64,000 nt of DNA, from assembly GCF_003063335.1 (NCBI RefSeq), contig NZ_NERX01000001.1, positions 372,001 to 436,000 of the forward strand, in the 5' to 3' direction. Each line of letters opens with the position of its first letter. Positions within the stretch are counted from its first letter, which is position 1. Shown piece after piece: positions 1-9,142 of the stretch. Below the pieces are notes generated by a model. It did not search any database and had not been told where the DNA came from. It saw only the letters and a list, made by a program, of their open reading frames with translations. Origin of the DNA: Limnohabitans sp. MMS-10A-192 (GTDB taxonomy: Bacteria > Pseudomonadota > Gammaproteobacteria > Burkholderiales > Burkholderiaceae_C). The position numbers and the translations under genes were made by a program.

Positions 1-1161
1 CACGCCCCCTCAGGGGCCGGGCAAAGGCTGGGCGCATCGGCCCAATGGCAAGACAGCCGTGCCAGCATGGGGGCCAGCTACAGCCGTGCGTCCTCAGGGT
101 TTGAACTGCTGGGCGACACCACGCAGGCCGCCAACCGCCCACGAGACGAGTTGCGCTTGTTTGCGGCGCGCGCCTTGGGCCGGTCGCTGGGCAGCGTCAG
201 CGTGAGCCTGGGCAGCCTTTCGGACTGGTCAGGCCATACGCGTGCGATCAGCAGCATCGGCTGGTCTAAAAGCGTGGGCTCTGCGAATGTGTCGCTGGGC
301 GCTGTGCACACCGCCGGCAACACACTTCTTCAGTTCATGGTCAGCCTGCCTCTGGAGCGGCGGGCGTTCTGGAGTGCCAGCGTGCAAAAGCAAGGCCAAG
401 GCCTGAGTGCGCGCACCGACTACGCCACCGCCCCCTTGACGGGCAAAGGCCTGGCCTGGCGCTTGGGTCTGGCCGCCAGCGATGCGGCGGGCACCCCAGA
501 GCGCACCCGCGTGAGCGCGGGCATGGACATGCGTTCGGACCTTGGCGAGCAGGGCCTGGATGTGGTCAGCAGCGCCAACGGTGCGTCGTGGCGGGCCCGT
601 ACGGCGGGCAGTGTGGGGCTGCTGGCGGGGCATGGGTTTTATGGTCCGCCCATCCACGGCGGTTTTGCGCTGGTTTCGACAGGCGATGCCCCCGACATAC
701 CGGTCTACCGTTGGAACTTGCCTGTGGCCGTCAGCGATTCACGCGGCATGGCCTTGGTCACCACGCTCAGTCCTTACCAAAAGAATCTGCTGGCCATCAA
801 GCCTGAAGATGTGCCGCTGCAATACCGCGTTGCCAGCCACGAGATCACGGCCATCCCGCGAGGGCGCGGCGGTGTGCTGGTGGATTTTTCGGTCGTGCGT
901 GAACGGCCCGCCTTGGTGGTGCTGGTCCTGCCAGACGGTCGTCCTGTGCCGGTGGGGGCCAGCGTGCATGTGCAGTCCAGTGGCGAGACGGCGCCGGTCG
1001 GCCTGCGCGGCGAGGTCTATCTGCAAAACTTGCCTGCACAAGCCGAGTTGACGGTGCGCCTGCAGGGCAAATCCTGCCCAATGTCTGTGACGCACCCGGT
1101 CGGCCACGATCCTCAGCCGCGACTGGGCCCATGGCTTTGCGTCTGGAGCGAAACGCCATGA
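1..1161 (+). CDS. fimbrial outer-membrane usher, C-terminal part (5' end outside window)
   Basis: The reading frame is open from base 1, so the gene starts outside the window; 386 residues are visible. The segment about 210-290 (VYRWNLPVAVSDSRGMALV, then PYQKNLLAI and VPLQY) matches the end of the usher barrel and the C-terminal PapC-type domain, where a GRALVP-like stretch and a PYxxN motif are typical. The final beta-rich part (DGRPVPVGASV, LRGEVYL) fits the usher C-terminal plug/CTD region. The family forms the outer-membrane secretion pore for chaperone-usher pili. The stop codon overlaps the start of the next gene (ATGA), which encodes a spore-coat-U-type pilin-like protein, so this is probably the archaic CupB/Csu-like pilus class. 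The assignment rests on motif recognition only. Confidence 0.75.
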   Translation, partial: HAPSGAGQRLGASAQWQDSRASMGASYSRASSGFELLGDTTQAANRPRDELRLFAARALGRSLGSVSVSLGSLSDWSGHTRAISSIGWSKSVGSANVSLGAVHTAGNTLLQFMVSLPLERRAFWSASVQKQGQGLSARTDYATAPLTGKGLAWRLGLAASDAAGTPERTRVSAGMDMRSDLGEQGLDVVSSANGASWRARTAGSVGLLAGHGFYGPPIHGGFALVSTGDAPDIPVYRWNLPVAVSDSRGMALVTTLSPYQKNLLAIKPEDVPLQYRVASHEITAIPRGRGGVLVDFSVVRERPALVVLVLPDGRPVPVGASVHVQSSGETAPVGLRGEVYLQNLPAQAELTVRLQGKSCPMSVTHPVGHDPQPRLGPWLCVWSETP

Positions 1162-1712
1162 ACAAGCCGACCATCAAGCGCGCTGTGGACCCCGTCTGGT
1201 GTGGGCCCACAAGGGCGTGCGTGCGAATTCTGGCCGGGTTGGCCTGCCTTGTTCTGACCTGTCTTGAGCTTGCGCAAGCGGCGCCAGCGCTGGATGCTCC
1301 GGTCGAATGCACCTTGCAATCGACCCGCCTCAGCTTTGGCACGCTGACGCAGCAGCGGCCCACCCAGGTGCAGGGCGAAGGGGAGGTCATCGTCGCGTGT
1401 CAGAACCTGTCGCCAACCGTGCGCACGGTGGATATTACGGTGGGCTTTTCGAGCATGGGCGCGCACACGGCCATGCTCCAGTCAAGTCAAGACGCTTTGG
1501 CCGTTGATTTTTTCCTTGACGTGCAATGCGCCGAGCGCTGGGGCGATGGCAACAACGGAGGACGGACTTTGCAAGCCAGTGTGCGGCTGGCCCCCGGTGA
1601 ACATCGCCAGTTGCGCTTGCCCGTGCATGCCCTTTTGCAAAATCGGCGCGATGCCAAGGCGGGCCTGTACCTGGTCCATGTGCCTGTGCAGATCACGGCG
1701 GTGCCCAGGTGA
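1158..1712 (+). CDS. spore coat U domain (Csu-type pilin-like) secreted protein
   Basis: This 184-residue protein has a hydrophobic signal peptide ending near AQA (around residue 44). The mature part starts with the SCPU pattern: VECTLQSTRLSFGTL, followed by a beta strand with VACQNL. Such domains are pilin or pilus-tip subunits (Csu/CupB pili), exported to the periplasm and assembled by the upstream usher. The start at 1158 was chosen because it overlaps the usher stop as ATGA, giving translational coupling; an in-frame ATG 27 bases upstream lies inside the usher gene. It is the last gene of the pilus operon. It could equally be called a fimbrial biogenesis protein. Confidence 0.7.
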   Translation: MNKPTIKRAVDPVWCGPTRACVRILAGLACLVLTCLELAQAAPALDAPVECTLQSTRLSFGTLTQQRPTQVQGEGEVIVACQNLSPTVRTVDITVGFSSMGAHTAMLQSSQDALAVDFFLDVQCAERWGDGNNGGRTLQASVRLAPGEHRQLRLPVHALLQNRRDAKAGLYLVHVPVQITAVPR

Positions 1713-1799
1713 TGGATGGGGGCGATCTGCCCATGCAACGCAGTTTTATAGATGTTTAACTCATTTGGAAATGATTATTCAGTCGTTTGAGTTTTAAGG

Positions 1800-1843
1800 A
1801 ATGGCTTTCAGAATCCACCCATCGTCAAAAAGACGAAGCCATT
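1800..1843 (+). promoter_or_regulatory. stem-loop in the leader of the first sulfate-binding-protein gene
   Basis: AATGGCTT at 1800-1807 pairs with AAGCCATT at 1836-1843, and a second 5-bp hairpin (TCGTC/GACGA with an A5 loop) sits inside at 1822-1836. The structure ends 13 bases before the start codon at 1857. It may affect translation or mRNA stability of the downstream gene. No known riboswitch was recognised, and this could be chance. Confidence 0.25.
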
Positions 1844-1856
1844 TTGAAAGCCGAAC

Positions 1857-2861
1857 ATGCAAAAACAACGCCCATTTTCTCAACTGATCGCCGCCGCCGT
1901 TTTGGGCCTGAGCGGTCTGGCCGCCCAGGCGCAGGTCAGCCTGCTCAATGTGTCGTATGACCCGACTCGCGAGCTGTATGTGGAGTTCAACCAAGCCTTT
2001 GCCAAACACTGGAAAGCCAAGACCGGTCAAGACGTGAGCTTCAAGCAGTCGCACGGTGGCTCGGGCAAGCAAGCGCGCTCCATCATTGACGGCCTCGACG
2101 CCGATGTGGCCACCCTGGCCCTGGCCGGTGACACCGACGCCCTGCACGACAACGGCAAGCTGATCCCCAAGGACTGGCAAAAGCGCCTGCCGCACAACAG
2201 CTCGCCCTACACCTCGACCATCGTGCTGGTGGTGCGCGAGGGCAACCCCAAAGGCATCAAGGACTGGGACGACCTCGTCAAGCCCGGCGTGAAGGTGATC
2301 ACGCCCAACCCCAAAACCTCGGGCGGTGCGCGCTGGAACTACCTGGCCGCTTGGGAATTTGCCAAGCGCAAATTGGGCGGTGACGCCAAAGCCAAAGACT
2401 TCGTGGCCGCGCTCTACAAAAACGTGCCCGTGCTCGACACCGGGGCACGTGGCTCGACCATCACCTTTGCCCAGCGCAACCAGGGTGACGTGCTGATCGC
2501 CTGGGAAAACGAGGCCTACCTGCTCGAAAAAGAGTTCTCGGCCAAGTTCGATGTGGTCTACCCCTCGCTGTCCATCTTGGCGGAGCCCGCCGTGACCGTG
2601 GTCGACAAAAACGTGGACAAGAAAGGCACCCGCGCTGTGGCTCAGGCTTATCTGGAGTACCTGTACAGCGACGAAGGCCAGGACATCGCGGGCAAGAACT
2701 TCTACCGCCCCATCTCGCCCAAGGCGCAGGCCAAGTACGCCAAACAGTTCCCCAAGCTGAATCTGGTGACGATTGACCAGGCCTTTGGGGGCTGGACCAA
2801 AGCGGCCAAAGACCACTTTGCCGACGGCGCGAGCTTCGACCAGATTTACACCAAGAACTGA
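1857..2861 (+). CDS. sbp: periplasmic sulfate-binding protein (orphan copy at head of ssu operon)
   Basis: A 334-residue periplasmic solute-binding protein of the sulfate/thiosulfate (Sbp/CysP) family. The signal peptide ends at AQAQ (about residue 26). Family hallmarks are [13 protein letters not shown] after the signal, the HGGSGKQAR sulfate-contacting segment, [36 protein letters not shown] (split here: [10 protein letters not shown], then [12 protein letters not shown]), and [18 protein letters not shown]. It has no CysTW or CysA genes beside it; those lie at 24179-28076 with a second paralogue. It is followed after 30 bases by ssuE, so it probably feeds the distant CysTWA permease while being co-regulated with sulfonate use. 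Start chosen from the signal peptide. Confidence 0.92.
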   Translation: MQKQRPFSQLIAAAVLGLSGLAAQAQVSLLNVSYDPTRELYVEFNQAFAKHWKAKTGQDVSFKQSHGGSGKQARSIIDGLDADVATLALAGDTDALHDNGKLIPKDWQKRLPHNSSPYTSTIVLVVREGNPKGIKDWDDLVKPGVKVITPNPKTSGGARWNYLAAWEFAKRKLGGDAKAKDFVAALYKNVPVLDTGARGSTITFAQRNQGDVLIAWENEAYLLEKEFSAKFDVVYPSLSILAEPAVTVVDKNVDKKGTRAVAQAYLEYLYSDEGQDIAGKNFYRPISPKAQAKYAKQFPKLNLVTIDQAFGGWTKAAKDHFADGASFDQIYTKN

Positions 2862-2891
2862 TCAGCCGTTGATCTGAAGCCAGGAGCTGAC

Positions 2892-3482
2892 ATGTCTGTT
2901 TTATTGATTGCAGGAAGCCCGTCGGAACGCTCACGCACGGCGGCATTGCTGGAGGCCACAGGCCAACGTCTCGAAAGCCGGGGTGTGCAAGTGCAGCGCC
3001 TGCGGGTGCGCGACCTCAACCCGCAAGCCTTGTTGTTGGCCGACTTTGGGCACCCGTCCGTGCTGGCCGCGCAAGAGCTGGTGGCCCAGGCCTCGGTGCT
3101 GGTGGTGGCCACGCCGGTCTACAAGGCGGCCTACAGCGGCATCCTCAAAGTCTTTTTGGACCTGCTGCCGCAAACCGCCCTCAAAGGCAAAACCGTGCTG
3201 CCTCTGGCCACCGGTGGCAGCCCGCACCACATGCTGGCGCTGGACTACGCGCTGCGCCCCGTGCTGCAGTCGCTCGGCGCCAAGCACATCCTGCCCGGCA
3301 TTTACGCCACCGATGCGCAAGTGATCGTGACGCCGGAGGGCAGCTACCGAGTTGCCGAGGACATTGGCGCCCGTCTGGACGAAGCAGTGGACACCTTGGT
3401 GGTGGAAAACCTGATCCAGGGTTTGTCCAACGCTGGGCGCTTCAAGTCGGTGCCGTTTTCTGAAGTGCGATGTAGCGTCTGA
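2892..3482 (+). CDS. ssuE: NADPH-dependent FMN reductase SsuE
   Basis: A 196-residue flavodoxin-fold reductase that supplies FMNH2 to the SsuD monooxygenase. The FMN phosphate-binding loop GSPSERSRT is at residues 8-16. The family segment TPVYKAAYSGILKVFLDLL (about 75-93) and GKTVLPLATGGSPHH (about 100-114) match SsuE/MsuE proteins closely. An AGGAG Shine-Dalgarno lies a few bases before the ATG. The neighbours (ssuA, ssuD, ssuC, ssuB) confirm the sulfonate context. It is cytoplasmic. Length is normal for the family. Confidence 0.93.
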   Translation: MSVLLIAGSPSERSRTAALLEATGQRLESRGVQVQRLRVRDLNPQALLLADFGHPSVLAAQELVAQASVLVVATPVYKAAYSGILKVFLDLLPQTALKGKTVLPLATGGSPHHMLALDYALRPVLQSLGAKHILPGIYATDAQVIVTPEGSYRVAEDIGARLDEAVDTLVVENLIQGLSNAGRFKSVPFSEVRCSV

Positions 3483-3490
3483 TGCCTGGT

Positions 3491-3512
3491 GTGAACAGCG
3501 CCCGCTGTTCAC
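3491..3512 (+). other. perfect 10-bp inverted repeat between ssuE and ssuA
   Basis: GTGAACAGCG and CGCTGTTCAC form a perfect 10-bp inverted repeat with only CC between them, starting 9 bases after the ssuE stop, and TTTT follows at 3518-3521. It could be an attenuating terminator, an mRNA-stabilising hairpin that lets ssuA be made at a different level from ssuE, or a protein-binding palindrome. Confidence 0.45.
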
Positions 3513-3598
3513 CAGCTTTTCCCCTCAAACCCTTTTTTGAAGAACCCGCATGCGCGGGCAGGGCGAAGCCTTGCCTCTCAAGCCCGAAAGAACACACC

Positions 3599-4555
3599 AT
3601 GACCTTTGCATTTGACATTTCTCGCCGCCAGTTTTTGGCCACCGCCACCGCACTCTTGGGCACCTCTGCCGCTTGGGCGCAAAACAAGGCCCCACGCGTG
3701 CTGCGCATCGGTAACCAAAAGGGCTGGCTGTCCATCCTCAAAGGCCGGGGCACGCTCGAAAAGCGTTTGGCCCCGCTGGGCGTGACCGTGGCCTGGACCG
3801 AGTTCAACGCCGGTCCTGTGCAGCTCGAAGCGCTCAATGTCGGGTCGATTGACTTCGGTGACGTGGGCGAAGCGCCCCCCATCTTTGCCCAGGCCGCAGG
3901 CGCGCCGCTGGTCTATGCCGGTGCCACCGTGCCCCGCCCCAAGCTCGAAGCCATCATTGTGCCCAAAGGCTCGCCTATCAAAACCGTGGCCGACCTCAAG
4001 GGCAAAAAAGTGGCCTACAACAAAGGCTCCAACGTTCAGTACTTCCTGGTCAAGTTGCTCCAAAAAAATGGCCTGCAATACAGTGACGTGCAATCCATCT
4101 TCTTGCCGCCCGCCGATGCCCGTGCCGCGTTTGAAAAAGGCGCCATCGACGCCTGGATCATCTGGGACCCGTTCCTCGCCGCCGCGCAAAAAACACTCGA
4201 CGCCCGCCTGCTGGCCGATGCCTCGGGTGTGGTGAACAACCGCGCCTACTACTTCACCTCGCGTGACTTCGCGACCAAGAACCCCGATGTGCTCAAGATC
4301 GCCATCGAAGAGATCAACGCGATCGACACCTGGGCCAGCAAGAACAAGCAGGCCGCTGCCGCCGAGTTGTCGGCCGTGCTGGGTCTCGACAAGTCCATCA
4401 CCGAGCTGTACCTCAACCGCTCGGCCTTTGGCACCGCGGTGGTCAACCGCGACATCCTGGCCGAGCAGCAGTCGATTGCCGACACCTTCTTCGAGTTGAA
4501 GCTGATCCCCAAAAAGCTCAACTTGCTGCACGCCGCGCCGGTGGACTTGAGCTGA
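3599..4555 (+). CDS. ssuA: aliphatic sulfonate ABC transporter, periplasmic substrate-binding protein SsuA
   Basis: A 318-residue solute-binding protein of the SsuA/TauA/NrtA class. The N-terminus has a twin-arginine-like motif SRRQFLA (residues 8-14) and cleavage after AWAQ, so export by Tat is possible. The mature part begins RVLRIGNQKGW, and contains the typical GSIDFGDVGEAPPIFAQAAG and AYNKGSNVQYFLVKLL segments. The upstream in-frame start at 3482 is rejected because it would add about 39 residues before the signal peptide. It binds alkanesulfonates for the SsuBC importer encoded downstream. Confidence 0.93.
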   Translation: MTFAFDISRRQFLATATALLGTSAAWAQNKAPRVLRIGNQKGWLSILKGRGTLEKRLAPLGVTVAWTEFNAGPVQLEALNVGSIDFGDVGEAPPIFAQAAGAPLVYAGATVPRPKLEAIIVPKGSPIKTVADLKGKKVAYNKGSNVQYFLVKLLQKNGLQYSDVQSIFLPPADARAAFEKGAIDAWIIWDPFLAAAQKTLDARLLADASGVVNNRAYYFTSRDFATKNPDVLKIAIEEINAIDTWASKNKQAAAAELSAVLGLDKSITELYLNRSAFGTAVVNRDILAEQQSIADTFFELKLIPKKLNLLHAAPVDLS

Positions 4556-4575
4556 CCCCCTACTGAGAGAACACC

Positions 4576-5712
4576 ATGGACATTTTTTGGTTCATCCCCC
4601 TGCACGGCGACGGCCGTTACCTTGGCTCGCAACAAGGCGCCCGCGCCGTGGACCACGCCTACATGAAGCAAGTGGCGCAAGCCGCTGATGCGCTGGGTTA
4701 CGGCGGGGTGCTGCTGCCCACGGGCCGCTCTTGCGAGGACTCCTGGATTTCGGCCGCCAGCCTGATCCCGGTCACAGAGCGTCTGAAATTTTTGGTGGCG
4801 CTGCGGCCGACCACCATCTCGCCTACGGTGGCTGCACGCCAGGCTGCCACGCTCGACCGCCTGAGCGGTGGGCGCTTGCTGGTCAATGTGGTGGCGGGCG
4901 GCGACTCGGCCGATCTGGAAGCTGATGGCACATTCCTCAGCCACGACGAGCGCTACGAACACGCCCGCGAATTCCTGCATGTGTGGACGCGACTGCTGCA
5001 GGGCGAAGAAGTCACATACGAAGGCAAGCACATCCAGGTCAAAGGCGCCAAGCAGTTGTTCCCGGCGGTGCAAAAGCCTTACCCACCCTTGTACTTCGGC
5101 GGCTCGTCCGATGCGGCGCATGACCTTGCTGCCGAGCAGGTCGAGCTGTACCTCACCTGGGGCGAACCCCCAGCCGAGGTCGAGAAGAAGTTCAACGACG
5201 TGCGCCGCCGTGCCGAAAAGCTCGGGCGCAAGGTCAAGTTCGGTGTGCGCCTGCATGTGATCCCGCGCGAGACCAACGACGAGGCTTGGGCTGCGGCCGA
5301 CCGATTGATCTCGCACCTGGACGACGCCACCATTGCCAAGGCGCAAGCCAACATCGCCCACATGGATTCGGAAGGCCAAAGACGCATGGCCGCGCTGCAC
5401 AGTGGCAACCGCGCCAAGCTCGAAATCAGCCCCAACCTGTGGGCGGGCGTGGGTCTGGTACGTGGCGGCGCGGGCACCGCGCTGGTGGGCGACGGCGAAA
5501 CCATCGCCCGCCGCCTGAAGGAATACCAGGACATCGGGGCCGAGACCTTTGTGCTCTCGGGTTACCCGCACCTCGAAGAGGCCTACCGCTTTGCCGAGCT
5601 GGTGTTCCCGCATGTGGGCATCCAGGCGCCGGGCCAGCACAAGGTCGCCCCCGTGGGCGAGGTCATGGGCAACGCCGTGGTGCCGCCCGAAGCCAAAGTG
5701 GCGCAAAGCTGA
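4576..5712 (+). CDS. ssuD: FMNH2-dependent alkanesulfonate monooxygenase SsuD
   Basis: A 378-residue bacterial-luciferase-like TIM-barrel enzyme that cleaves the C-S bond of alkanesulfonates with FMNH2 and O2, giving aldehyde and sulfite. Family signatures: [17 protein letters not shown] at the N-terminus, [36 protein letters not shown], and [18 protein letters not shown]. The length equals that of E. coli-type SsuD. GAGAG precedes the start. It lies between ssuA and ssuC and uses flavin from SsuE. Confidence 0.96.
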   Translation: MDIFWFIPLHGDGRYLGSQQGARAVDHAYMKQVAQAADALGYGGVLLPTGRSCEDSWISAASLIPVTERLKFLVALRPTTISPTVAARQAATLDRLSGGRLLVNVVAGGDSADLEADGTFLSHDERYEHAREFLHVWTRLLQGEEVTYEGKHIQVKGAKQLFPAVQKPYPPLYFGGSSDAAHDLAAEQVELYLTWGEPPAEVEKKFNDVRRRAEKLGRKVKFGVRLHVIPRETNDEAWAAADRLISHLDDATIAKAQANIAHMDSEGQRRMAALHSGNRAKLEISPNLWAGVGLVRGGAGTALVGDGETIARRLKEYQDIGAETFVLSGYPHLEEAYRFAELVFPHVGIQAPGQHKVAPVGEVMGNAVVPPEAKVAQS

Positions 5713-5722
5713 GGGGCGTCGC

Positions 5723-6643
5723 ATGAGCAATGTGCAAAACACGTCCGACGCCGAGATCGACAAAGGCGATTTGTTCCTCGACGTTTATCCGCCCGAGGTG
5801 TCCTCCACCTTGGCGGCCGAGCAGTCCTGGGGGCTGAACGTCGCGTCCTCACCGATCGACTGGCAACCCTTGCTGCAGTTTTTGCAGTCTGTGGGGCAAA
5901 GGCTGCTGCCCTGGCTGGTGCCGCTGGCGCTGATCATCGTGTGGCAGTTGTCCTCATCGCTGGGGTGGCTGTCCACCCGCGTGCTGCCCGCGCCCCTGAG
6001 CGTGGTCGACGCCGCCTGGGCGCTGGCCGAGTCGGGCGAGTTGTGGACCCATGTGCGCATCAGTGCGGGCAGGGCGCTGCTGGGTCTGGCCATCGGCGGG
6101 GGGCTGGGTCTGGTGCTGGGCCTGCTCACAGGTTCGGTGCGCTGGCTTGAAACGCTGCTGGACTCGACCATCCAGATGGTGCGCAACATCCCGGCGCTGG
6201 CGCTGATCCCGCTGGTCATCCTGTGGTTCGGCATCGAAGAAAGCGCCAAGCTCTTCCTCATCTCGGTGGCGGTGTTTTTTCCGATCTACATCAACACCTT
6301 CCATGGCATCCGCAATGTGGACCCGGGCCTGATCGAGATGGGCCGCACCTATGGCCTCTCGCGCTGGGGCTTGTACCGCCAGATCATTTTGCCGGGCGCC
6401 ATGTCGTCCATTTTGGTGGGGCTGCGCTTTTCGCTGGGCCTGATGTGGGTGATCCTGATCGTGGCCGAGACCATCTCGGCGCAAGCGGGCATCGGCTACC
6501 TGACCATGAACGCCCGCGAGTTTTTGCAGACCGACGTGGTGCTGGTCGGCATCCTGCTCTACGCCGCATTGGGCAAGCTGGCCGACGTGTTTGCCAAAGG
6601 CCTGGAGAAGTACTGGCTGCGCTGGCACCCCGGCTACCAGTGA
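5723..6643 (+). CDS. ssuC: aliphatic sulfonate ABC transporter permease SsuC
   Basis: A 306-residue inner-membrane permease with about six predicted hydrophobic segments (from about residue 55 to 300) and the BPD_transp_1 coupling motif near [23 protein letters not shown] hydrophilic N-terminal tail of about 50 residues is longer than usual. The start at 5723 follows GAGGGG, 10 bases after the ssuD stop. It pairs with SsuB to import sulfonates delivered by SsuA. Confidence 0.93.
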   Translation: MSNVQNTSDAEIDKGDLFLDVYPPEVSSTLAAEQSWGLNVASSPIDWQPLLQFLQSVGQRLLPWLVPLALIIVWQLSSSLGWLSTRVLPAPLSVVDAAWALAESGELWTHVRISAGRALLGLAIGGGLGLVLGLLTGSVRWLETLLDSTIQMVRNIPALALIPLVILWFGIEESAKLFLISVAVFFPIYINTFHGIRNVDPGLIEMGRTYGLSRWGLYRQIILPGAMSSILVGLRFSLGLMWVILIVAETISAQAGIGYLTMNAREFLQTDVVLVGILLYAALGKLADVFAKGLEKYWLRWHPGYQ

Positions 6644-6666
6644 ACACCCCTGAACGAGACAAGAAC

Positions 6667-7479
6667 ATGACTGAACACAACACATCCACAGGGCAGGGCG
6701 GCGTGCGCGTGCAGGCCCGTGCCTTGGGCAAAAGCTATGGCCAGCGCCGCGTGCTGCAAGGCACCGAGCTGGTGATCGAGCCCGGCGAGTTTGTCGCCAT
6801 CGTAGGCCGCAGCGGCTGCGGCAAGAGCACCTTGCTGCGTCTGGTGGCAGGGCTGGAGCCCGCCACGCAGGGCGACTTGCTGCTCGATGGCCAGGCCGTC
6901 AAAGGGCTGAACGAGCACACCCGCATCATGTTCCAGGAGGCACGCTTGCTGCCTTGGCGGCGCGTGCTCGACAACGTGGCCCTGGGCCTGCCCGAGTCGG
7001 GCAAGGCCGCTGCCGCCAAGGTGCTGGCGCAAGTCGGCCTGGGCGACCGCCAAAACGAATGGCCCGCACGCCTGTCGGGCGGGCAACGCCAACGCGTGGC
7101 CCTGGCCCGCGCTCTGGTCCACAACCCGCAACTGCTGCTGCTCGACGAACCGCTCGGCGCGCTCGATGCGCTCACCCGCATCGAGATGCACGAGCTGATC
7201 GAAAACCTCTGGAAGGCCAACGGCTTCACCGCTCTGCTGGTTACCCACGACGTGCAAGAAGCCGTGGCCCTGGCGGACCGCGTGATCCTGATCGAAGACG
7301 GCGCCATTGCGCTCGACGAACGCATCGACCTGCCGCGTCCTCGTTCGCGAGGCGATGCCCGCTTTGCCGCGATCGAAAAACGCATCCTCGACCGCGTGCT
7401 GCAACGCGAAGACCCCGAGCCCAGCGTCGACACCTCGTGGATCACCACCCCCGCCAGCGGCCTGCGCTGGGCCATCTGA
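6667..7479 (+). CDS. ssuB: aliphatic sulfonate ABC transporter ATP-binding protein SsuB
   Basis: A 270-residue ABC ATPase. Walker [11 protein letters not shown]-loop [10 protein letters not shown], signature [15 protein letters not shown], Walker [14 protein letters not shown] and the switch histidine in [10 protein letters not shown] are all intact. It energises SsuC on the cytoplasmic face. The start at 6667 was chosen for family length; a GTG at 6640 is an alternative. It belongs to the ssuEADCBF order. Confidence 0.95.
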   Translation: MTEHNTSTGQGGVRVQARALGKSYGQRRVLQGTELVIEPGEFVAIVGRSGCGKSTLLRLVAGLEPATQGDLLLDGQAVKGLNEHTRIMFQEARLLPWRRVLDNVALGLPESGKAAAAKVLAQVGLGDRQNEWPARLSGGQRQRVALARALVHNPQLLLLDEPLGALDALTRIEMHELIENLWKANGFTALLVTHDVQEAVALADRVILIEDGAIALDERIDLPRPRSRGDARFAAIEKRILDRVLQREDPEPSVDTSWITTPASGLRWAI

Positions 7480-7517
7480 ACCTCATTTTTTCAAACGGAC
7501 TTTTCAAGGAGAAAACC

Positions 7518-7733
7518 ATGTCCATTCAAGCCATCAACGTTCGCAACCAATTCAAAGGAAAGATCAAGGAAATCATCCGTGGCGATGTCGTCTCCGAGAT
7601 CGACGTCGAGACCCCTTGGGGCATCGTGACCTCGGTCATCACCACCCGCTCGGTGGACGACCTGGCACTCAAGGTCGGCTCCGAAGTGGTCGCCTTGGTC
7701 AAGTCGACCGAAGTGTCGATTGCCAAACTTTGA
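7518..7733 (+). CDS. ssuF: TOBE/Mop-type molybdopterin-binding small protein SsuF
   Basis: A 71-residue single TOBE (Mop) domain: NQFKGKIKEIIRGDVVSEID, then TPWGIVTSVITTRSVDDL and GSEVVALVKSTEVSI, the complete fold seen in molybdate/tungstate-binding Mop proteins. A strong AAGGAG precedes the ATG. A small Mop-like gene at the end of ssuEADCB is the arrangement described in Pseudomonas putida, where SsuF is needed for growth on sulfonates although its biochemical role is unclear. The symbol is based on family plus position. Confidence 0.85.
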   Translation: MSIQAINVRNQFKGKIKEIIRGDVVSEIDVETPWGIVTSVITTRSVDDLALKVGSEVVALVKSTEVSIAKL

Positions 7734-7777
7734 TCACACCGCGCTGATCCTCTCTGGCCCCCAGTGAAAGAATATCC

Positions 7778-9142
7778 ATGACTCAACAAAAACAACAACG
7801 GCAACTGCATCTGGGGGCCTTCTTTTTCGGCGTCGGTCACCACCTGGCCGCATGGCGCCACCCCGATGTGGACCCCACCGCTTCGACCACGCTGCGCACC
7901 CTGCAAGACTGGGCACGCCAGGCCGAGGCCGCCAAATTTGACGCGGTGTTTTTTGCCGACAACGTGGGCATGAGCGACGGCCCTGCCGACGTGATCACCC
8001 GCAACGCACTGCCATACCCTTTTGACCCCTTGCTGCTGCAGACCGCCCTGGCGGGCGTGACCGAGCGCATCGGGCTGGTGTCGACCGTGTCCACCACCTA
8101 TTTGCCGCCGTACCACTTGGCGCGCAAATTCGCCACGCTCGACCACCTGAGCGACGGCCGCAGCGGCTGGAACCTGGTCACCTCGGGCAGCGAGTTTGAA
8201 GCCAAAGCCTTTGGCCTGCCGCACCAGCTGGAGCATGCCGAGCGCTACAAGATCGCCCACGAATACGTCAAGATCACCCAAGGCCTGTGGGACAGCTGGG
8301 AAGACGACGCCTTCACTTACGACAAAACCAACAACCGCTTCTTTGACACCGACAAGCTGCACCGCGTGGCGCACCAGGGCCTCAAGTTCAAGGTGCAAGG
8401 TTCGCTGCAAGCCCCCCGCGCCCCGCAGGGCTACCCGGTGCTGGTGCAGGCCGGTTCGTCCAACGACGGCCAGGATCTGGCAGCAGCCACCGCTGAAGTG
8501 GTCTTCACCGCACAGCAAACCGTGGAAGACGCACGGGCCTTCTACACCTCGCTCAAGTCGCGTTTGCCTGCCTATGGCCGCACCGCTGACGAGCTCAAAA
8601 TCATGCCCGGCATCTCGCCCTTTGTGGGCCGCAGCCAGCAAGAGGCGCAAGAAAAATTCGAGCAGCTGCAAAGCCTGATCGACCCGGTGCTGGGCCTAGG
8701 TTTGCTCTCAGCCTTCTTGGGCAACGTCGATCTGTCGGGCTACAACATCAACGATCCGTTTCCGCAAGACTTGCCCGTGACCGAGGGCTGGAAAAGCCGC
8801 CAGGAACTCTTTGCCAAACTCGCTGCCCGCGAAAACCTGTCGATTCGCCAGCTCTACGAACGCGTGGCCAGCGCCCGCGGCCATTGGACGCTGGTGGGCA
8901 CGCCCGAGCACATTGCCGACCAGCTGGAGCATTGGTTCAAGACCGGCGCGGCCGACGGCTTCAACGTGCTCGCGCCCACCTTGCCGCATGGCCTCAAGGA
9001 CTTTGCCGATCTGGTGATCCCTGAGTTGCAGCGGCGCGGCCTGTTCCGCACCGAATACACCGGGCGGACCCTGCGCGATCACCTGGGCCTGAGCCGCCCG
9101 GTCCACCCCGCCGTCCGGGCTCAGCAAGCGGTGGCGGCATGA
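7778..9142 (+). CDS. DszA/NtaA/SnaA-type FMNH2-dependent monooxygenase (paralogue 1)
   Basis: A 454-residue luciferase-like flavin-dependent monooxygenase of the NtaA/SnaA/DszA group. Signatures: LHLGAFFFGVGHHLAAWRHP near the N-terminus, FDAVFFADNVG, STTYLPPYHLARKFATLDHL, GRSGWNLVTS, PVLVQAGSSNDG, GISPFVGRSQQEA and DFADLVIPELQRRGLFR. It requires FMNH2, probably from SsuE. Known members oxidise sulfones or chelating amines; the sulfur operon suggests an organosulfur substrate, which is inference. It is clearly homologous to the protein encoded at 11636-12985. Its stop overlaps the regulator gene start (ATGA). Confidence 0.85.
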   Translation: MTQQKQQRQLHLGAFFFGVGHHLAAWRHPDVDPTASTTLRTLQDWARQAEAAKFDAVFFADNVGMSDGPADVITRNALPYPFDPLLLQTALAGVTERIGLVSTVSTTYLPPYHLARKFATLDHLSDGRSGWNLVTSGSEFEAKAFGLPHQLEHAERYKIAHEYVKITQGLWDSWEDDAFTYDKTNNRFFDTDKLHRVAHQGLKFKVQGSLQAPRAPQGYPVLVQAGSSNDGQDLAAATAEVVFTAQQTVEDARAFYTSLKSRLPAYGRTADELKIMPGISPFVGRSQQEAQEKFEQLQSLIDPVLGLGLLSAFLGNVDLSGYNINDPFPQDLPVTEGWKSRQELFAKLAARENLSIRQLYERVASARGHWTLVGTPEHIADQLEHWFKTGAADGFNVLAPTLPHGLKDFADLVIPELQRRGLFRTEYTGRTLRDHLGLSRPVHPAVRAQQAVAA

